Source: an uncultured Christensenellaceae bacterium (lineage in GTDB: Bacteria; Bacillota; Clostridia; Christensenellales; Borkfalkiaceae). From it: a DNA stretch of 64,000 nucleotides. A program made the position numbers and the translations under genes. The notes below the pieces were generated by a model. It was not told the origin of the DNA. It worked only from the letters and a program-made list of their open reading frames with translations, and searched no databases. Shown here piece by piece: positions 26,063 through 34,538 of this stretch. Each line of letters starts with the position of its first letter. Within the stretch, counting starts at the first letter, position 1. The stretch covers positions 13,922 through 77,921 of the forward strand of contig CAJUPX010000006.1 of the NCBI GenBank assembly GCA_910588685.1, in the 5' to 3' direction.

Positions 26063-26201
26063 ATCATACTATTTAAAATCAGTTAACCGTTTAACTATAT
26101 CAATTTTCAGGCTTTTAAAGCCCTTTTGTTAATTAACCGTTTAATGTTGCCTAAAATTTAAAAGCGCCTTGTACGGGCTTACAAATTTTATTAACCGTTA
26201 A
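26063..26201 (-). promoter_or_regulatory. regulatory region of the starch operon with three operator-like sites
   Basis: TTAACCGTTTAA occurs at 26083-26094 and 26133-26144 (centres 50 bp apart), and a variant one base shorter at 26191-26201. A minus-strand -10 TATGAT (26068-26063) would place its -35 at 26091-26086, inside the first site, so bound repressor would cover the promoter. The -35 itself is poor. Confidence 0.55.
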
Positions 26202-26210
26202 CGTTCCGTT

Positions 26211-26253
26211 CTGTTAGTAGTTTACTAACAGAAAACGCAAAGGCGCCTTTGCG
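26211..26253. repeat. two adjacent perfect palindromes
   Basis: CTGTTAGTA (26211-26219) and TACTAACAG (26223-26231) form a 9-bp inverted repeat with a 3-nt centre. Next to it, 26236-26253 is a perfect 18-bp palindrome built on CGCAAAGGC. The rest of 26254-26430 is AT-rich and holds no gene that I can support. The role could be operators for a second regulator, or the second palindrome could act as a weak terminator followed by TTTT on the minus strand. Confidence 0.5.
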
Positions 26254-26430
26254 CAAAATTTTATTTGATTTTATTAAACTGTAAAAAAAGCCGTAAAATT
26301 TTTTCCATACATATAATATCATACATTTTTTAAAATGTAAATATTTTTTTAAAAATTTTATAATGAAACTTTTTAACGGCTGATTTTTGTTCGTTTATTT
26401 CATTTTTAAATAATTTTTCATTAAAAACAC

Positions 26431-26461
26431 AAAAAAAGCTCTTCCGTACAGGAAAAGCTTT
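26431..26461 (-). terminator. terminator of the GH43 gene
   Basis: AAAGCTCTTCC (26435-26445) pairs imperfectly with GGAAAAGCTTT (26451-26461) over a 5-nt loop, with a T run after it on the minus strand. It lies about 50 nt beyond the GH43 stop. Confidence 0.75.
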
Positions 26462-26513
26462 CCGCAACGTCCGTTGCGCTGAATTTTGATTGTGACCCTT
26501 TAACAGGTTTGCT

Positions 26514-27929
26514 TTATTCAATATTAATACTGTGAAAATTGCATTTGCCTTTGCCTTTATAAGTAAAAAACAGAGGGTGAACGCCGTCGGAAATTTTTAA
26601 CTTTGAGCTAAACGTGCCCGCGCCGTTTACCGTTATATTTGCGACCCTGGTTTTACCGTCCGTTACGGTGAATAGTCCTTTGGGCTTGCCTGTAACGGTT
26701 ATACTGATTTTTTGAGCGTTTAAAAATTCAAAATATTTAAACCCTATGCGCGTACCGTCTTTAACGCAGGCGATATACTGGTCGGGGCTGTCGTTTCTGT
26801 CACTGCCCGTCTGGGTGAAATACGGTCTGCCGCGGCGTTTGAACGCCAGATAAAACGCGCCGCCCTTTTTGCAGGTAAGATTGCACGCTATCGAGGCGGA
26901 ATATTCTCCCGCACCCTTTAACGGTTTTCCGTTGAGTCCGCAGCTTGTAACTTCTGCCTGTTTTATGCTGCCGTCCGGCTCTATATAAATACGCTCGGCG
27001 CACGCCTGGCGGGAAAAACAGTGTCCGTTTGTCTGGCGGTGGTAAAATACGTAATACCGCCCCTGTTTATCGCACACTATAGAACCGTGCGTATTCCCCG
27101 TAAAATTCGCAGCGTCCTTTACGCCCTTTATTCCGTAAATTCCCACGTCGCCTATAGATACAAGCGTTCCGCCGAACTGAAATCCGCTTACCGGATTATT
27201 GCTGACAGCATAACAAAGCTCGTGACCTAAAACGGAGGAATATATAAAGTAGTATTTACCGCCTATCTTACGCATAGACGAAGCCTCGAAAAATTCGTGT
27301 CCTTCGTAAGGCGTTCCCTTTGAGCAGCTTTTGCTTTTAAGGCCCGTAAGATTAACGCTTTCAACTGTAAGCATATCGGCGTTGAGAACGGCGCACACCG
27401 CGCCTTTTTTTGCGTATTTTTTAAAGCCGAATATGGGTAGCGACGGTGCAAAACCGGTATAAAGATATACCTTATCCCCCTCTACGTAAACGCCGGGGTC
27501 GAATTGAAAATAATCGCCTTTTTTTCTGCCGTACAGCGTTCCGTCTTTGTGCTTTACGTAGCCGTAAAATTCATATTTGCCCGCAGGCGTATTGCATACC
27601 GCCACGCCTATTATACCGGAATTACTCAAAAAATAATAGAGATAATATCTGCCGTCCGTGCCTTGACAAACGTCCGGCGCATACATCGGGCGTTTGCCGG
27701 TTTTGTTTTCGGGGTCGTCGGTGCGTTTCCATATTACGCCGTCGTAACGCCATTTTTTTACGTCGTCCGACGGACACGACCAACATACATAGTCGCCCTG
27801 GCAAAAATTTTTTGAATTGAATAAATCGTGACTTCCGTAAACGTATATTCTGTCGCCGAAAACGTGAGGTTCTCCGTCGGGCACATATTCGTAATTAGGT
27901 AAGTAGGGATTAAAACACTGTTCGCTCAT
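26514..27929 (-). CDS. GH43 glycosidase with C-terminal CBM6-like domain
   Basis: The 471-residue protein has no signal peptide, so it is predicted to be cytoplasmic. The N-terminal five-bladed propeller shows VPDGEPHVFGDRIYVYGSHD with the general-base Asp, MYAPDVCQG with the second Asp, and GHEFFEASSMRKIGGKYY with the general-acid Glu, all typical of GH43 arabinofuranosidases and xylosidases. Residues about 345-471 look like a CBM6-type beta-sandwich (YFTQTGSDRNDSPDQYIACV, then FEFLNAQKISITVTG). The ATG has an AT-rich leader with no ribosome binding site that I can see. It is a single-gene unit with its own promoter and terminator between the two large loci. The exact sugar (arabinose, xylose or galactose) is not resolved. 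Confidence 0.9.
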   Translation of the reverse strand: MSEQCFNPYLPNYEYVPDGEPHVFGDRIYVYGSHDLFNSKNFCQGDYVCWSCPSDDVKKWRYDGVIWKRTDDPENKTGKRPMYAPDVCQGTDGRYYLYYFLSNSGIIGVAVCNTPAGKYEFYGYVKHKDGTLYGRKKGDYFQFDPGVYVEGDKVYLYTGFAPSLPIFGFKKYAKKGAVCAVLNADMLTVESVNLTGLKSKSCSKGTPYEGHEFFEASSMRKIGGKYYFIYSSVLGHELCYAVSNNPVSGFQFGGTLVSIGDVGIYGIKGVKDAANFTGNTHGSIVCDKQGRYYVFYHRQTNGHCFSRQACAERIYIEPDGSIKQAEVTSCGLNGKPLKGAGEYSASIACNLTCKKGGAFYLAFKRRGRPYFTQTGSDRNDSPDQYIACVKDGTRIGFKYFEFLNAQKISITVTGKPKGLFTVTDGKTRVANITVNGAGTFSSKLKISDGVHPLFFTYKGKGKCNFHSINIE

Positions 27930-27958
27930 AATTTAATATTATTAAAATTTTTAAATTT

Positions 27959-27987
27959 ATTATAATTGTATTATTTGCAAATTGCAA
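27959..27987 (-). promoter_or_regulatory. promoter of the GH43 gene
   Basis: TTGCAA (27987-27982), 17-nt spacer, perfect TATAAT (27964-27959) on the minus strand, about 30 nt before the ATG. Confidence 0.75.
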
Positions 27988-28000
27988 GCGCGGCTTATTA

Positions 28001-28026
28001 AAAAACTCCGCCTAAGCGGAGTTTTT
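28001..28026 (-). terminator. terminator of the rhamnose operon
   Basis: AAAAACTCCGC pairs perfectly with GCGGAGTTTTT over CTAA. It lies just after the FucO stop and gives a T run on the minus strand. Confidence 0.85.
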
Positions 28027-28054
28027 ATAGCTTTTACAACTTTCCGGTAAAGAA

Positions 28055-29203
28055 TTAAAGCAAGGACTTATAAAGATTTATAATATCCTCTTTTGTAGGG
28101 TCTTTGGGGTTGCCGGGACGGCACGCGTCGTCCATTGCAGACTGTGCGAGGAAATCTATATCTTCCTCTTTAACTATACCTTTAAGGTTCTGCGGAATAC
28201 CCACGTCCTTGGAAAGAGTTGCAACCGCGTTGCAGGCGGCTTTCCTTGCCTCTTCCAAAGTCATTTTGTATGCGTTTGTAACGCCCATTGCCTTTGCGAT
28301 ATCGCGGTACTTTTCGCCGGTGGCTTCCGCATTGTACGCCATAACCGTAGGCAGTAGTATAGCGTTTGCAACGCCGTGCGGAGTATCGTAAACCGCGCCG
28401 AGGGCGTGCGCCATTGAGTGTACTATGCCTAAGCCGACGTTGGAAAAGCCCATACCCGCAACGTACTGTCCGAGCGCCATACCCTCGCGGCCTTGCTTTT
28501 CTCCGTTTACCGCTCCGCGCAACGACCTTGAAATTATTTCAATCGCCTTTAAGTGGAACATATCCGTCATTTCCCACGCACCCTTTGTGATATAGCCCTC
28601 TATCGCGTGTGTGAGCGCGTCCATACCCGTTGCGGCGGTCAAGCCCTTAGGCATAGTGCTCATCATATCGCTATCCACAACCGCAACCACGGGAATATCG
28701 TGAACGTCAACGCATACAAACTTGCGCTTTTTCTCCACGTCTGTTATAACGTAATTTATGGTAACTTCCGCCGCAGTACCCGCCGTCGTGGGAACGGCTA
28801 TAATGGGAACGCTCGGCTTTTTAGTGGGCGCAACGCCTTCCAAAGAACGCACGTCTTCGAACTCGGGGTTGTTAATAATAATGCCTATCGCCTTTGCGGT
28901 GTCCATAGAAGAGCCGCCGCCGATTGCTATGATATAGTCCGCGCCGCTCTTTTTATACGCCGCAACGCCAGACTGCACGTTTTCAATAGTCGGGTTAGGT
29001 TTTATATCCGAGTAAAGCTCGTATGCAAGGTTTGCACCTTTCAGCACGTTTAAAACTTTATCCGTGACCTTGAATTTTACGAGGTCGGGGTCTGTACAGA
29101 CGAACGCCTTATTTAATCCGCGCCTTTGCACCTCGCCGACGATTTCTTTAATACAACCTGCGCCGTGGTAGCTTGTTTCGTTTAATACTATTCTGTTTGA
29201 CAT
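28055..29203 (-). CDS. fucO: lactaldehyde reductase (iron-containing alcohol dehydrogenase)
   Basis: This 382-residue group III alcohol dehydrogenase reduces L-lactaldehyde from rhamnulose-1-phosphate cleavage to 1,2-propanediol with NADH. The nucleotide-binding motif IGGGSSMDTAKAIG and the iron-binding region HSMAHALGAVYDTPHG are present. The segment SEQ-like start RIVLNETSYHGAGCI and PTTAGTAAEVTINYVI match FucO closely. AGAGG precedes the ATG, 10 nt after RhaD. It is the last gene of the rhamnose operon, so propanediol is presumably excreted; no propanediol microcompartment genes are in the window. Confidence 0.93.
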   Translation of the reverse strand: MSNRIVLNETSYHGAGCIKEIVGEVQRRGLNKAFVCTDPDLVKFKVTDKVLNVLKGANLAYELYSDIKPNPTIENVQSGVAAYKKSGADYIIAIGGGSSMDTAKAIGIIINNPEFEDVRSLEGVAPTKKPSVPIIAVPTTAGTAAEVTINYVITDVEKKRKFVCVDVHDIPVVAVVDSDMMSTMPKGLTAATGMDALTHAIEGYITKGAWEMTDMFHLKAIEIISRSLRGAVNGEKQGREGMALGQYVAGMGFSNVGLGIVHSMAHALGAVYDTPHGVANAILLPTVMAYNAEATGEKYRDIAKAMGVTNAYKMTLEEARKAACNAVATLSKDVGIPQNLKGIVKEEDIDFLAQSAMDDACRPGNPKDPTKEDIINLYKSLL

Positions 29204-29213
29204 TTTTAACCTC

Positions 29214-30095
29214 TTATTTTAAATTTAAAAAATCTTTTCTGTAATCAAGCCCGAAGAGCTGAACGAGCTTAACCATATCTTCGTCTTTTATGGTATTAAC
29301 TCTCGGCAGGTGCGCGGTAAGCATATAAATCTGCGCCGCCTTTTCCACTGTTTCAATTAATCCGAACGTTTCGTCCATAGTCTTGCCTGCGCCGTATATG
29401 CCGTGCATTGCCCAGATTACGAGGCGGAATTCCTCCATTTTCTTGGCGGTTGCAACGCCTATGCTGTTGGTTCCGCAGAGCATCCAGGGCAGTATGCCAA
29501 CGCCGTCGGGGAACACCGCTATGCACTCCGTGCACATTTCCCATAGCGTGTGCGTGAACTTTTTTTCGTCAAGCTCGTGAACGTAGTTCATTGCAAGCGT
29601 GTGCGTGGGGTGTGAATGCATTACCACCCTGTTCTCGGGGTCTACCTTTAATCTTGCCATATGGCACATAAGGTGTGCGGGCAGCTCGCTTGTCGTTCTG
29701 CCGCCGTCCTTGTAGCCCCACAAAAGCTCCACTCCGTTTTGGACTATGCGGACTATTCCGAGGTTGGTTTCGGGGTCGTCCTCCACATTCTTAAAGTATT
29801 TGCCGGTACCCGTAACTATAAATATCCTGCCTAAAAGCGGCGTTACGTCGAACTCTGCTTCGTTTACTCCCGCAAGCGGAATAGTGCGGATTACTTTTGT
29901 TAAATCCAAATATTCGGCAACTTCCTTTTCGTCCAACAGATAGCTTATATTCCCGCCGTTCCTTTCGTCCCAGCCAAGCCTGTACATATTTGCAGTTGTC
30001 TTACACATTTCCCTGACAAACGGCGCGCTCTTTATATCTTTAAGCGAACGCGAAATTTCCTTGCCCGCTTTTTTTAATTCGTCCATAAAGCCCAT
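29214..30095 (-). CDS. rhaD: rhamnulose-1-phosphate aldolase
   Basis: This 293-residue class II aldolase cleaves L-rhamnulose-1-phosphate into dihydroxyacetone phosphate and L-lactaldehyde. The zinc ligands appear in VVMHSHPTHTLAMNYV with a further histidine downstream in WAMHGIYG. RLGWDERNGGNISYLL and FIVTGTGKYFKNV are typical of RhaD. The frame is open to 30209, but ATG 30095 follows AAAGGAG and gives the family length. A 200-nt gap with inverted repeats separates it from rhaA, so it may have an extra promoter. Confidence 0.93.
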   Translation of the reverse strand: MGFMDELKKAGKEISRSLKDIKSAPFVREMCKTTANMYRLGWDERNGGNISYLLDEKEVAEYLDLTKVIRTIPLAGVNEAEFDVTPLLGRIFIVTGTGKYFKNVEDDPETNLGIVRIVQNGVELLWGYKDGGRTTSELPAHLMCHMARLKVDPENRVVMHSHPTHTLAMNYVHELDEKKFTHTLWEMCTECIAVFPDGVGILPWMLCGTNSIGVATAKKMEEFRLVIWAMHGIYGAGKTMDETFGLIETVEKAAQIYMLTAHLPRVNTIKDEDMVKLVQLFGLDYRKDFLNLK

Positions 30096-30171
30096 AATAA
30101 ACTCCTTTCGAAAAAAACAGCCGTCTATTCTGCGCCATCTGTTTTTTCGATTTTTAGGGGCTCTGCCCCTC

Positions 30172-30214
30172 TTTGTGTGATTTTCAGCGCAAACATTTAA
30201 TATAATCACACAAA
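30172..30214. promoter_or_regulatory. inverted repeat around a possible rhaD promoter
   Basis: TTTGTGTGAT (30172-30181) and ATCACACAAA (30205-30214) are perfect 10-bp arms spaced by 23 nt. The spacer holds TATATT (30204-30199) on the minus strand, a possible -10 for rhaD-fucO. No good -35 is seen. Confidence 0.4.
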
Positions 30215-30251
30215 TTCACCCCAGTGAGCCGCATAAATGCGCAACTTGGGT

Positions 30252-30285
30252 GCGCTAACCGAAAAGCGTGGTTTTCGGTTAGCGC
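30252..30285 (-). other. strong hairpin after rhaA
   Basis: A perfect 14-bp stem (GCGCTAACCGAAAA with TTTTCGGTTAGCGC) with a 6-nt loop, 10 nt past the rhaA stop. There is no T tract on the minus strand. It is likely an mRNA-protecting or processing stem that uncouples rhaA from rhaD levels. Confidence 0.55.
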
Positions 30286-30295
30286 CGTTAATTTT

Positions 30296-31525
30296 TTAAA
30301 TACGCTCCTTTAATACCTTGTTTTCGTAAAAACGAATGTCGGTTAAATAATCTTCAGTTAAACTCTCGCGCTTTAAATACTCTTTCCAAACCGCGCCGAA
30401 CGGCATTGTCTTATACTCCTCCTGCCTTACCATAAGCGCGGTAAAATCCGCTTTGTCCTGTAAATTTTTAAGCTCGCTTTGGTTTATCAAAAGCGCGTAT
30501 AAAAGCGCCTTTTGCATTGCGCGCTGTCCCGTTACCCACGCCGAAAGCCTGTTTATGCTCGCGTCGAAATAGTCCAAGCCTATCAGCACTTTATCCGTCG
30601 CCTTGTTCCTTACTATTTCCTTTGCTATTTCTTTGAGTTCGTCCTCAAATAAAACCACGTGATCGCTGTCCCATCTCACCCCGCGCGTTACGTGCAACGC
30701 CACTTTATCATAGAATGCAAGCAATGCGGGGATTTTATCCGAAACATATTCGAGCGGGTGGTAGTGTCCGTTATCCAGCAGACAGCAGATATTGTTCTTA
30801 GCCGCGTAGTTCTGGTAAAACTCGTTGCTGCCCACAGTGTAGCTTTCCACGCCTATACCGAACACTTTGCTTTCCACCGCAACGATAACTTTGCTTCTGT
30901 CGTAGCCGCAGGAAAGAATTTTATCCAAACTGTTTTTAAGGCGCAGTCTGGGCGTTAATCTGTCCGCAGGCACGTCCTTGAAACCGTCCGGTATCCAGAT
31001 ATTGAACGCGCAAGGACTTTTAAACTCGTCCGCGAAATACTCCGCGATATGTAAGCACGCTATACAGTGGTCTATCCAGAATTTACGGATATTTTCGTCG
31101 GGGCTGGACAGCGTAAGTCCGTCTTTTACGTTTTTATGGCTGAACATTGTAGGGTTGAAGTCTATTCCCTGCAAGCCAAGTTCTTTTGCAAACTTCACCC
31201 ATTCGGCAAAGTGCTTAGGCTCGTACCTGTCTCGGTCCACGTTCGCGCCCACCGCGTAGCTCGCGTGCAGGTTAAGCCGCTTTTTGCCCGGCATTAAAGA
31301 AAACGCCTTTTTTATATCGGCTTTTAGCTCTTCAAAATTTCTTGCTCTGCCGGGGTAGTTGCCCGTAGTCTGAATACCGCCGCTCAGGCTCCCGCCGCCG
31401 TCTAAGCCCACAACGTCGTCTCCCTGCCAACAATGGATAGATACGGGTATATCCTTTAACGAAGCTATCGCCGCCTCGGTATCCACACCGTACTTTTCAT
31501 ACTCCTGCTTTGCGTTTTTATACAT
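30296..31525 (-). CDS. rhaA: L-rhamnose isomerase
   Basis: This 409-residue enzyme is slightly shorter than E. coli RhaA (419). It converts L-rhamnose to L-rhamnulose using a divalent metal. Recognisable parts are the start region ALKDIPVSIHCWQGDDVVGLD, then LNLHASYA, GIDFNPTMFSH with metal-site residues, and the C-terminal region VLIGLDYFDASINRLSAW. AGAGG precedes the ATG. It overlaps rhaB by 8 nt. Confidence 0.94.
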   Translation of the reverse strand: MYKNAKQEYEKYGVDTEAAIASLKDIPVSIHCWQGDDVVGLDGGGSLSGGIQTTGNYPGRARNFEELKADIKKAFSLMPGKKRLNLHASYAVGANVDRDRYEPKHFAEWVKFAKELGLQGIDFNPTMFSHKNVKDGLTLSSPDENIRKFWIDHCIACLHIAEYFADEFKSPCAFNIWIPDGFKDVPADRLTPRLRLKNSLDKILSCGYDRSKVIVAVESKVFGIGVESYTVGSNEFYQNYAAKNNICCLLDNGHYHPLEYVSDKIPALLAFYDKVALHVTRGVRWDSDHVVLFEDELKEIAKEIVRNKATDKVLIGLDYFDASINRLSAWVTGQRAMQKALLYALLINQSELKNLQDKADFTALMVRQEEYKTMPFGAVWKEYLKRESLTEDYLTDIRFYENKVLKERI

Positions 31526-32831
31526 ATTTTTTACCTCTTAATATTTGCTGTTTTATATTGCCGAGCGCACTCGCCTCTATAGGCAACGCTATTACTTTTA
31601 CTTTGCATATCTCTTCGGTTAAGCGGTTTAAAAACCAGTTTTTCGCGCCGCCGCCTACGATATAGAGATTATTAAACTTCATTCCTGTATTTGCCTTTAA
31701 TTCGTCCAGAGCCGTTTTATAGCTCTGCGCCAAGCTCAAATATGCGCATCTGAAATAGTCGCCTACGCTTTGCGGCGTTGTTTTAAGCGCATTATCAAAC
31801 GTAGTTTTCATACTCTCGGGCGCCAGAAACGCGCCGTCGTTTACGTCTGCGTATTCGTTGAAAATGCTTTCTTCCGCCTCTTTTACGATTTCAGGGAAAG
31901 GTTTATCCGGGCAGAGTTCGTCACGCAAACGGTTTACTACCCACATCCCCATTATATTTTTCTGGTAACGGTAATAACCTATTCCGCCCTCGTTGGAGTA
32001 GTTGGCTTTGCGGCTGTTTTCGTCCGTTAAAGCCAGCGGCACCTTAACGCCGAGCAGCGACCACGTGCCGCTCGATATGTACGGACTGTTTTCTTCCATA
32101 GGTATGCCCTCTACCGCGCTTGCCGTGTCGTGCGTCGCGGGCAGTACCACTTCCGCGTTATAGCCAACCTCTTCCGCTATCTCTTGTTTTAACTCGCCGA
32201 CTACCGTTCCCGGTTGCGATAATTCTCCGAACAGCTTTTCGGGCAAACCGAGCTTTTCTATTATCTCGGTATCCCAACTCTGCGTTTGCGCGTTTACAAG
32301 TCCCGTGCTCGTAGCGTTGGTATACTCCTGCTTTTTTACGCCTGTCAACAGAAAATTTATATAATCCGGCAGCATTAACATACTTTCCGCTTTTTCTATC
32401 TTTCCGCTTATCTTATCCGCATATTGCTGATATATAGTATTGAACGGCTGAAACTGTATTCCCGTACGTTTATACAGTTCTTTAAAACATATTATACGGT
32501 GTACACTGTCAATCGCCGTTTCCGTGCGAACGTCGCGGTAGGCAAACATCTCGCCTATCAGCCTATCATCTTTATCCAGAAGCGCGTAGTCCACAGCCCA
32601 GGTGTCTATGCCTATGCTTACGGGTATGTATCCCTTTTCCTTTGCCGCTTTTAGTCCGTTTATTACCTCTTTGTAAAGCCGTTTAACGTTCCATACAAGG
32701 TTGCCGTCTTTGTTCTCAACTCCGTTTTTAAAGCGGTACACCTCTTCCGTCTTTATCCCGCCGTTTTCTTCCCAACCGATTATATGCCGCCCCGAGCTCG
32801 CTCCGATGTCTATCGCCAAATAATAGTTCAT
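31518..32831 (-). CDS. rhaB: rhamnulokinase
   Basis: This 437-residue FGGY-family sugar kinase phosphorylates L-rhamnulose. The first phosphate-binding loop AIDIGASSGRHIIG, the catalytic region around GIDTWAVDYALLD and the second motif SSGTWSLLGVKVP, plus VGGGAKNWFLNRLTEEI, are all typical of RhaB. E. coli RhaB is about 490 residues, so this is a compact version. The ribosome binding site is weak; it starts 6 nt after the GH2 stop. Confidence 0.94.
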   Translation of the reverse strand: MNYYLAIDIGASSGRHIIGWEENGGIKTEEVYRFKNGVENKDGNLVWNVKRLYKEVINGLKAAKEKGYIPVSIGIDTWAVDYALLDKDDRLIGEMFAYRDVRTETAIDSVHRIICFKELYKRTGIQFQPFNTIYQQYADKISGKIEKAESMLMLPDYINFLLTGVKKQEYTNATSTGLVNAQTQSWDTEIIEKLGLPEKLFGELSQPGTVVGELKQEIAEEVGYNAEVVLPATHDTASAVEGIPMEENSPYISSGTWSLLGVKVPLALTDENSRKANYSNEGGIGYYRYQKNIMGMWVVNRLRDELCPDKPFPEIVKEAEESIFNEYADVNDGAFLAPESMKTTFDNALKTTPQSVGDYFRCAYLSLAQSYKTALDELKANTGMKFNNLYIVGGGAKNWFLNRLTEEICKVKVIALPIEASALGNIKQQILRGKKYV

Positions 32832-32837
32832 AATTTT

Positions 32838-34538
32838 TTATTTATTTTCGAAAATCTTTTTAAGTCTGTCAACGGCAACCTTAGGAGTACGGTCAGCATA
32901 TAAAAGCCCGTTTACCTCCAACTGCACGTCGGTGAGCTGGGTATAACAGTATCCCTGAAACTCCGTTTTCGCAATGCCTTTTATAAGCTGTTCAAGTCTC
33001 TCGCACAGGTCATCTGCATTCTTTGCGCCGTTGCCGTAACCCCAAGTTTCGCCGTTCGCCTCGTTTACAAACGCTATCCCGCCGAACTCGGTAAACAGCA
33101 CGGGCTGTCCTTTATAGCTGTGCCCGTCCGCAAACAGCGCCCAGCCCTGCGGGTACATACCGTCGTAATTTCCGTTATACTTTATCGGGAATTCTTCCGC
33201 GCTTTTAATTTCGTAGTCGTGTATCGACAGAATGTCGCTCTCTTCGATATTTTCAAACCCGTCGTTCGTGGATACAAGCCTTGTATCGTCCAGACTTTTA
33301 GTAAGATAATAAAGACTTCTGGCAAAGTTCTGCTGGGATTTGTTTGTTTTGATTTCTCTCGCACCCCAGCTTTCGTTCAACGGAGCGTACGCTATTACGC
33401 TTGTAAAGTTCTTAGCCACGTTTACTATCTCCTGCCATTCGGCGGTAATTGCCTTTACCTCTCTGTCGCAGAATGTATACGCGGACGGCATTTCCGCCCA
33501 GACCAAAAAGCCAAGCTCTTCCGCATAATAATAGTAATACGGATCCTCTAATTTCTGGTGCTTCCTCGCGCCGTTAAAGCCCATTACTTTTGAAATTTCT
33601 ATATCCTTTTTCAACGCTTCGACGCTCAGCGGCGTAAGGCCGCTCTCTATCCAATAGCCTTGATCCAATACAAGTCTTTGGAATAGCGGTCTGTCGTTTA
33701 AGAATATCTTACCGTTTTCTATGCTTATTTTTCTTAAACCTATTCTCGCGTGTGCGTTGTCGCAGACTTTTCCGTCTTTATATAAAACGTAATCTACGTT
33801 TATGAGGTTGGGTTTATCCACCCACCACAAAAGTTCGCCGAAGTCGAACGCGTTGTCCGCAAGGCTAATGCTGTAATTCGTGCGCTTGCCGTCAAGGCTT
33901 ATGCGCTGTTTCTTTATCCTTTTTTCCTTAAAGGTTAAAATTATTTCGGCCTCGTCCGCTCTTGAAAGGAGCGTTTCTATGTAGCCGTATATTCTGCGGT
34001 TGTCTGTATCGGACTGCAACGAATAATTCTCTATACAGTCCTCGCCGAAAAACTCTATCCACACGCTGCCCCATATTCCGCTGTTGGGGTAATAATAACA
34101 GGTGAACTGTTCGCCCGTCCAGGTCTGTTTGCCGCGCGGCACCGCCGTTTCAAGCGTGTCTATACAACGCACGGTTATCTCGTTTTCTCCGTCTTTTATA
34201 TATTCCGTTATATCCGCCGAGAACGGAGTAAATCCGCCGATATGCTTTATGACGTGGTTGCCGTTCACCCACACGTCCGTTTCGTAGTCCGAGGCGGTAA
34301 AGCACAACAGCGCGCGTTTGTTTTTTTCGCTCACTGTAAATTTACGGCGATACCAAATTGTATCGTGTACGGCTTTATCGTTTATTCCGCTCGCTTCCCA
34401 CTGGTATGAAAAGGGCACGTTTATTTTACGGTCGTAACTTTGCTTACTGCCGAACCCGAACTCCCATTCGCCGTTCAGGCTCTGCCATTTATCGCGCCTG
34501 AATTGAGGGCGGGGATATTCTTTTCTTTCATATTTCAT
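32838..34538 (-). CDS. GH2 glycosidase (beta-galactosidase/glucuronidase type)
   Basis: The 566-residue protein has no signal peptide. The GH2 sugar-binding domain (residues about 10-165), an Ig-like domain (about 165-275) and the TIM barrel follow the family order. The acid/base Glu389 (YAPLNESWG) and nucleophile Glu484 (LFTEFGG) are in place. It is shorter than LacZ and closer in length to GH2 beta-glucuronidase or compact beta-galactosidase; the substrate cannot be fixed by eye. ATG follows GAGGAG and overlaps the GH78 stop by 4 nt. It likely trims imported rhamnosyl oligosaccharides. Confidence 0.9.
   Translation of the reverse strand: MKYERKEYPRPQFRRDKWQSLNGEWEFGFGSKQSYDRKINVPFSYQWEASGINDKAVHDTIWYRRKFTVSEKNKRALLCFTASDYETDVWVNGNHVIKHIGGFTPFSADITEYIKDGENEITVRCIDTLETAVPRGKQTWTGEQFTCYYYPNSGIWGSVWIEFFGEDCIENYSLQSDTDNRRIYGYIETLLSRADEAEIILTFKEKRIKKQRISLDGKRTNYSISLADNAFDFGELLWWVDKPNLINVDYVLYKDGKVCDNAHARIGLRKISIENGKIFLNDRPLFQRLVLDQGYWIESGLTPLSVEALKKDIEISKVMGFNGARKHQKLEDPYYYYYAEELGFLVWAEMPSAYTFCDREVKAITAEWQEIVNVAKNFTSVIAYAPLNESWGAREIKTNKSQQNFARSLYYLTKSLDDTRLVSTNDGFENIEESDILSIHDYEIKSAEEFPIKYNGNYDGMYPQGWALFADGHSYKGQPVLFTEFGGIAFVNEANGETWGYGNGAKNADDLCERLEQLIKGIAKTEFQGYCYTQLTDVQLEVNGLLYADRTPKVAVDRLKKIFENK

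Noticed and set aside
26330..26521. A 63-codon minus-strand open frame after the GH43 gene
   Set aside because: It overlaps the GH43 stop and reads straight through the terminator hairpin; Lys/Phe-rich translation typical of AT-rich intergenic DNA.
30158..30172. Terminator hairpin AGGGG/CCCCT before rhaD
   Set aside because: The stem is only 5 bp, with no T run on the minus strand where transcription proceeds.
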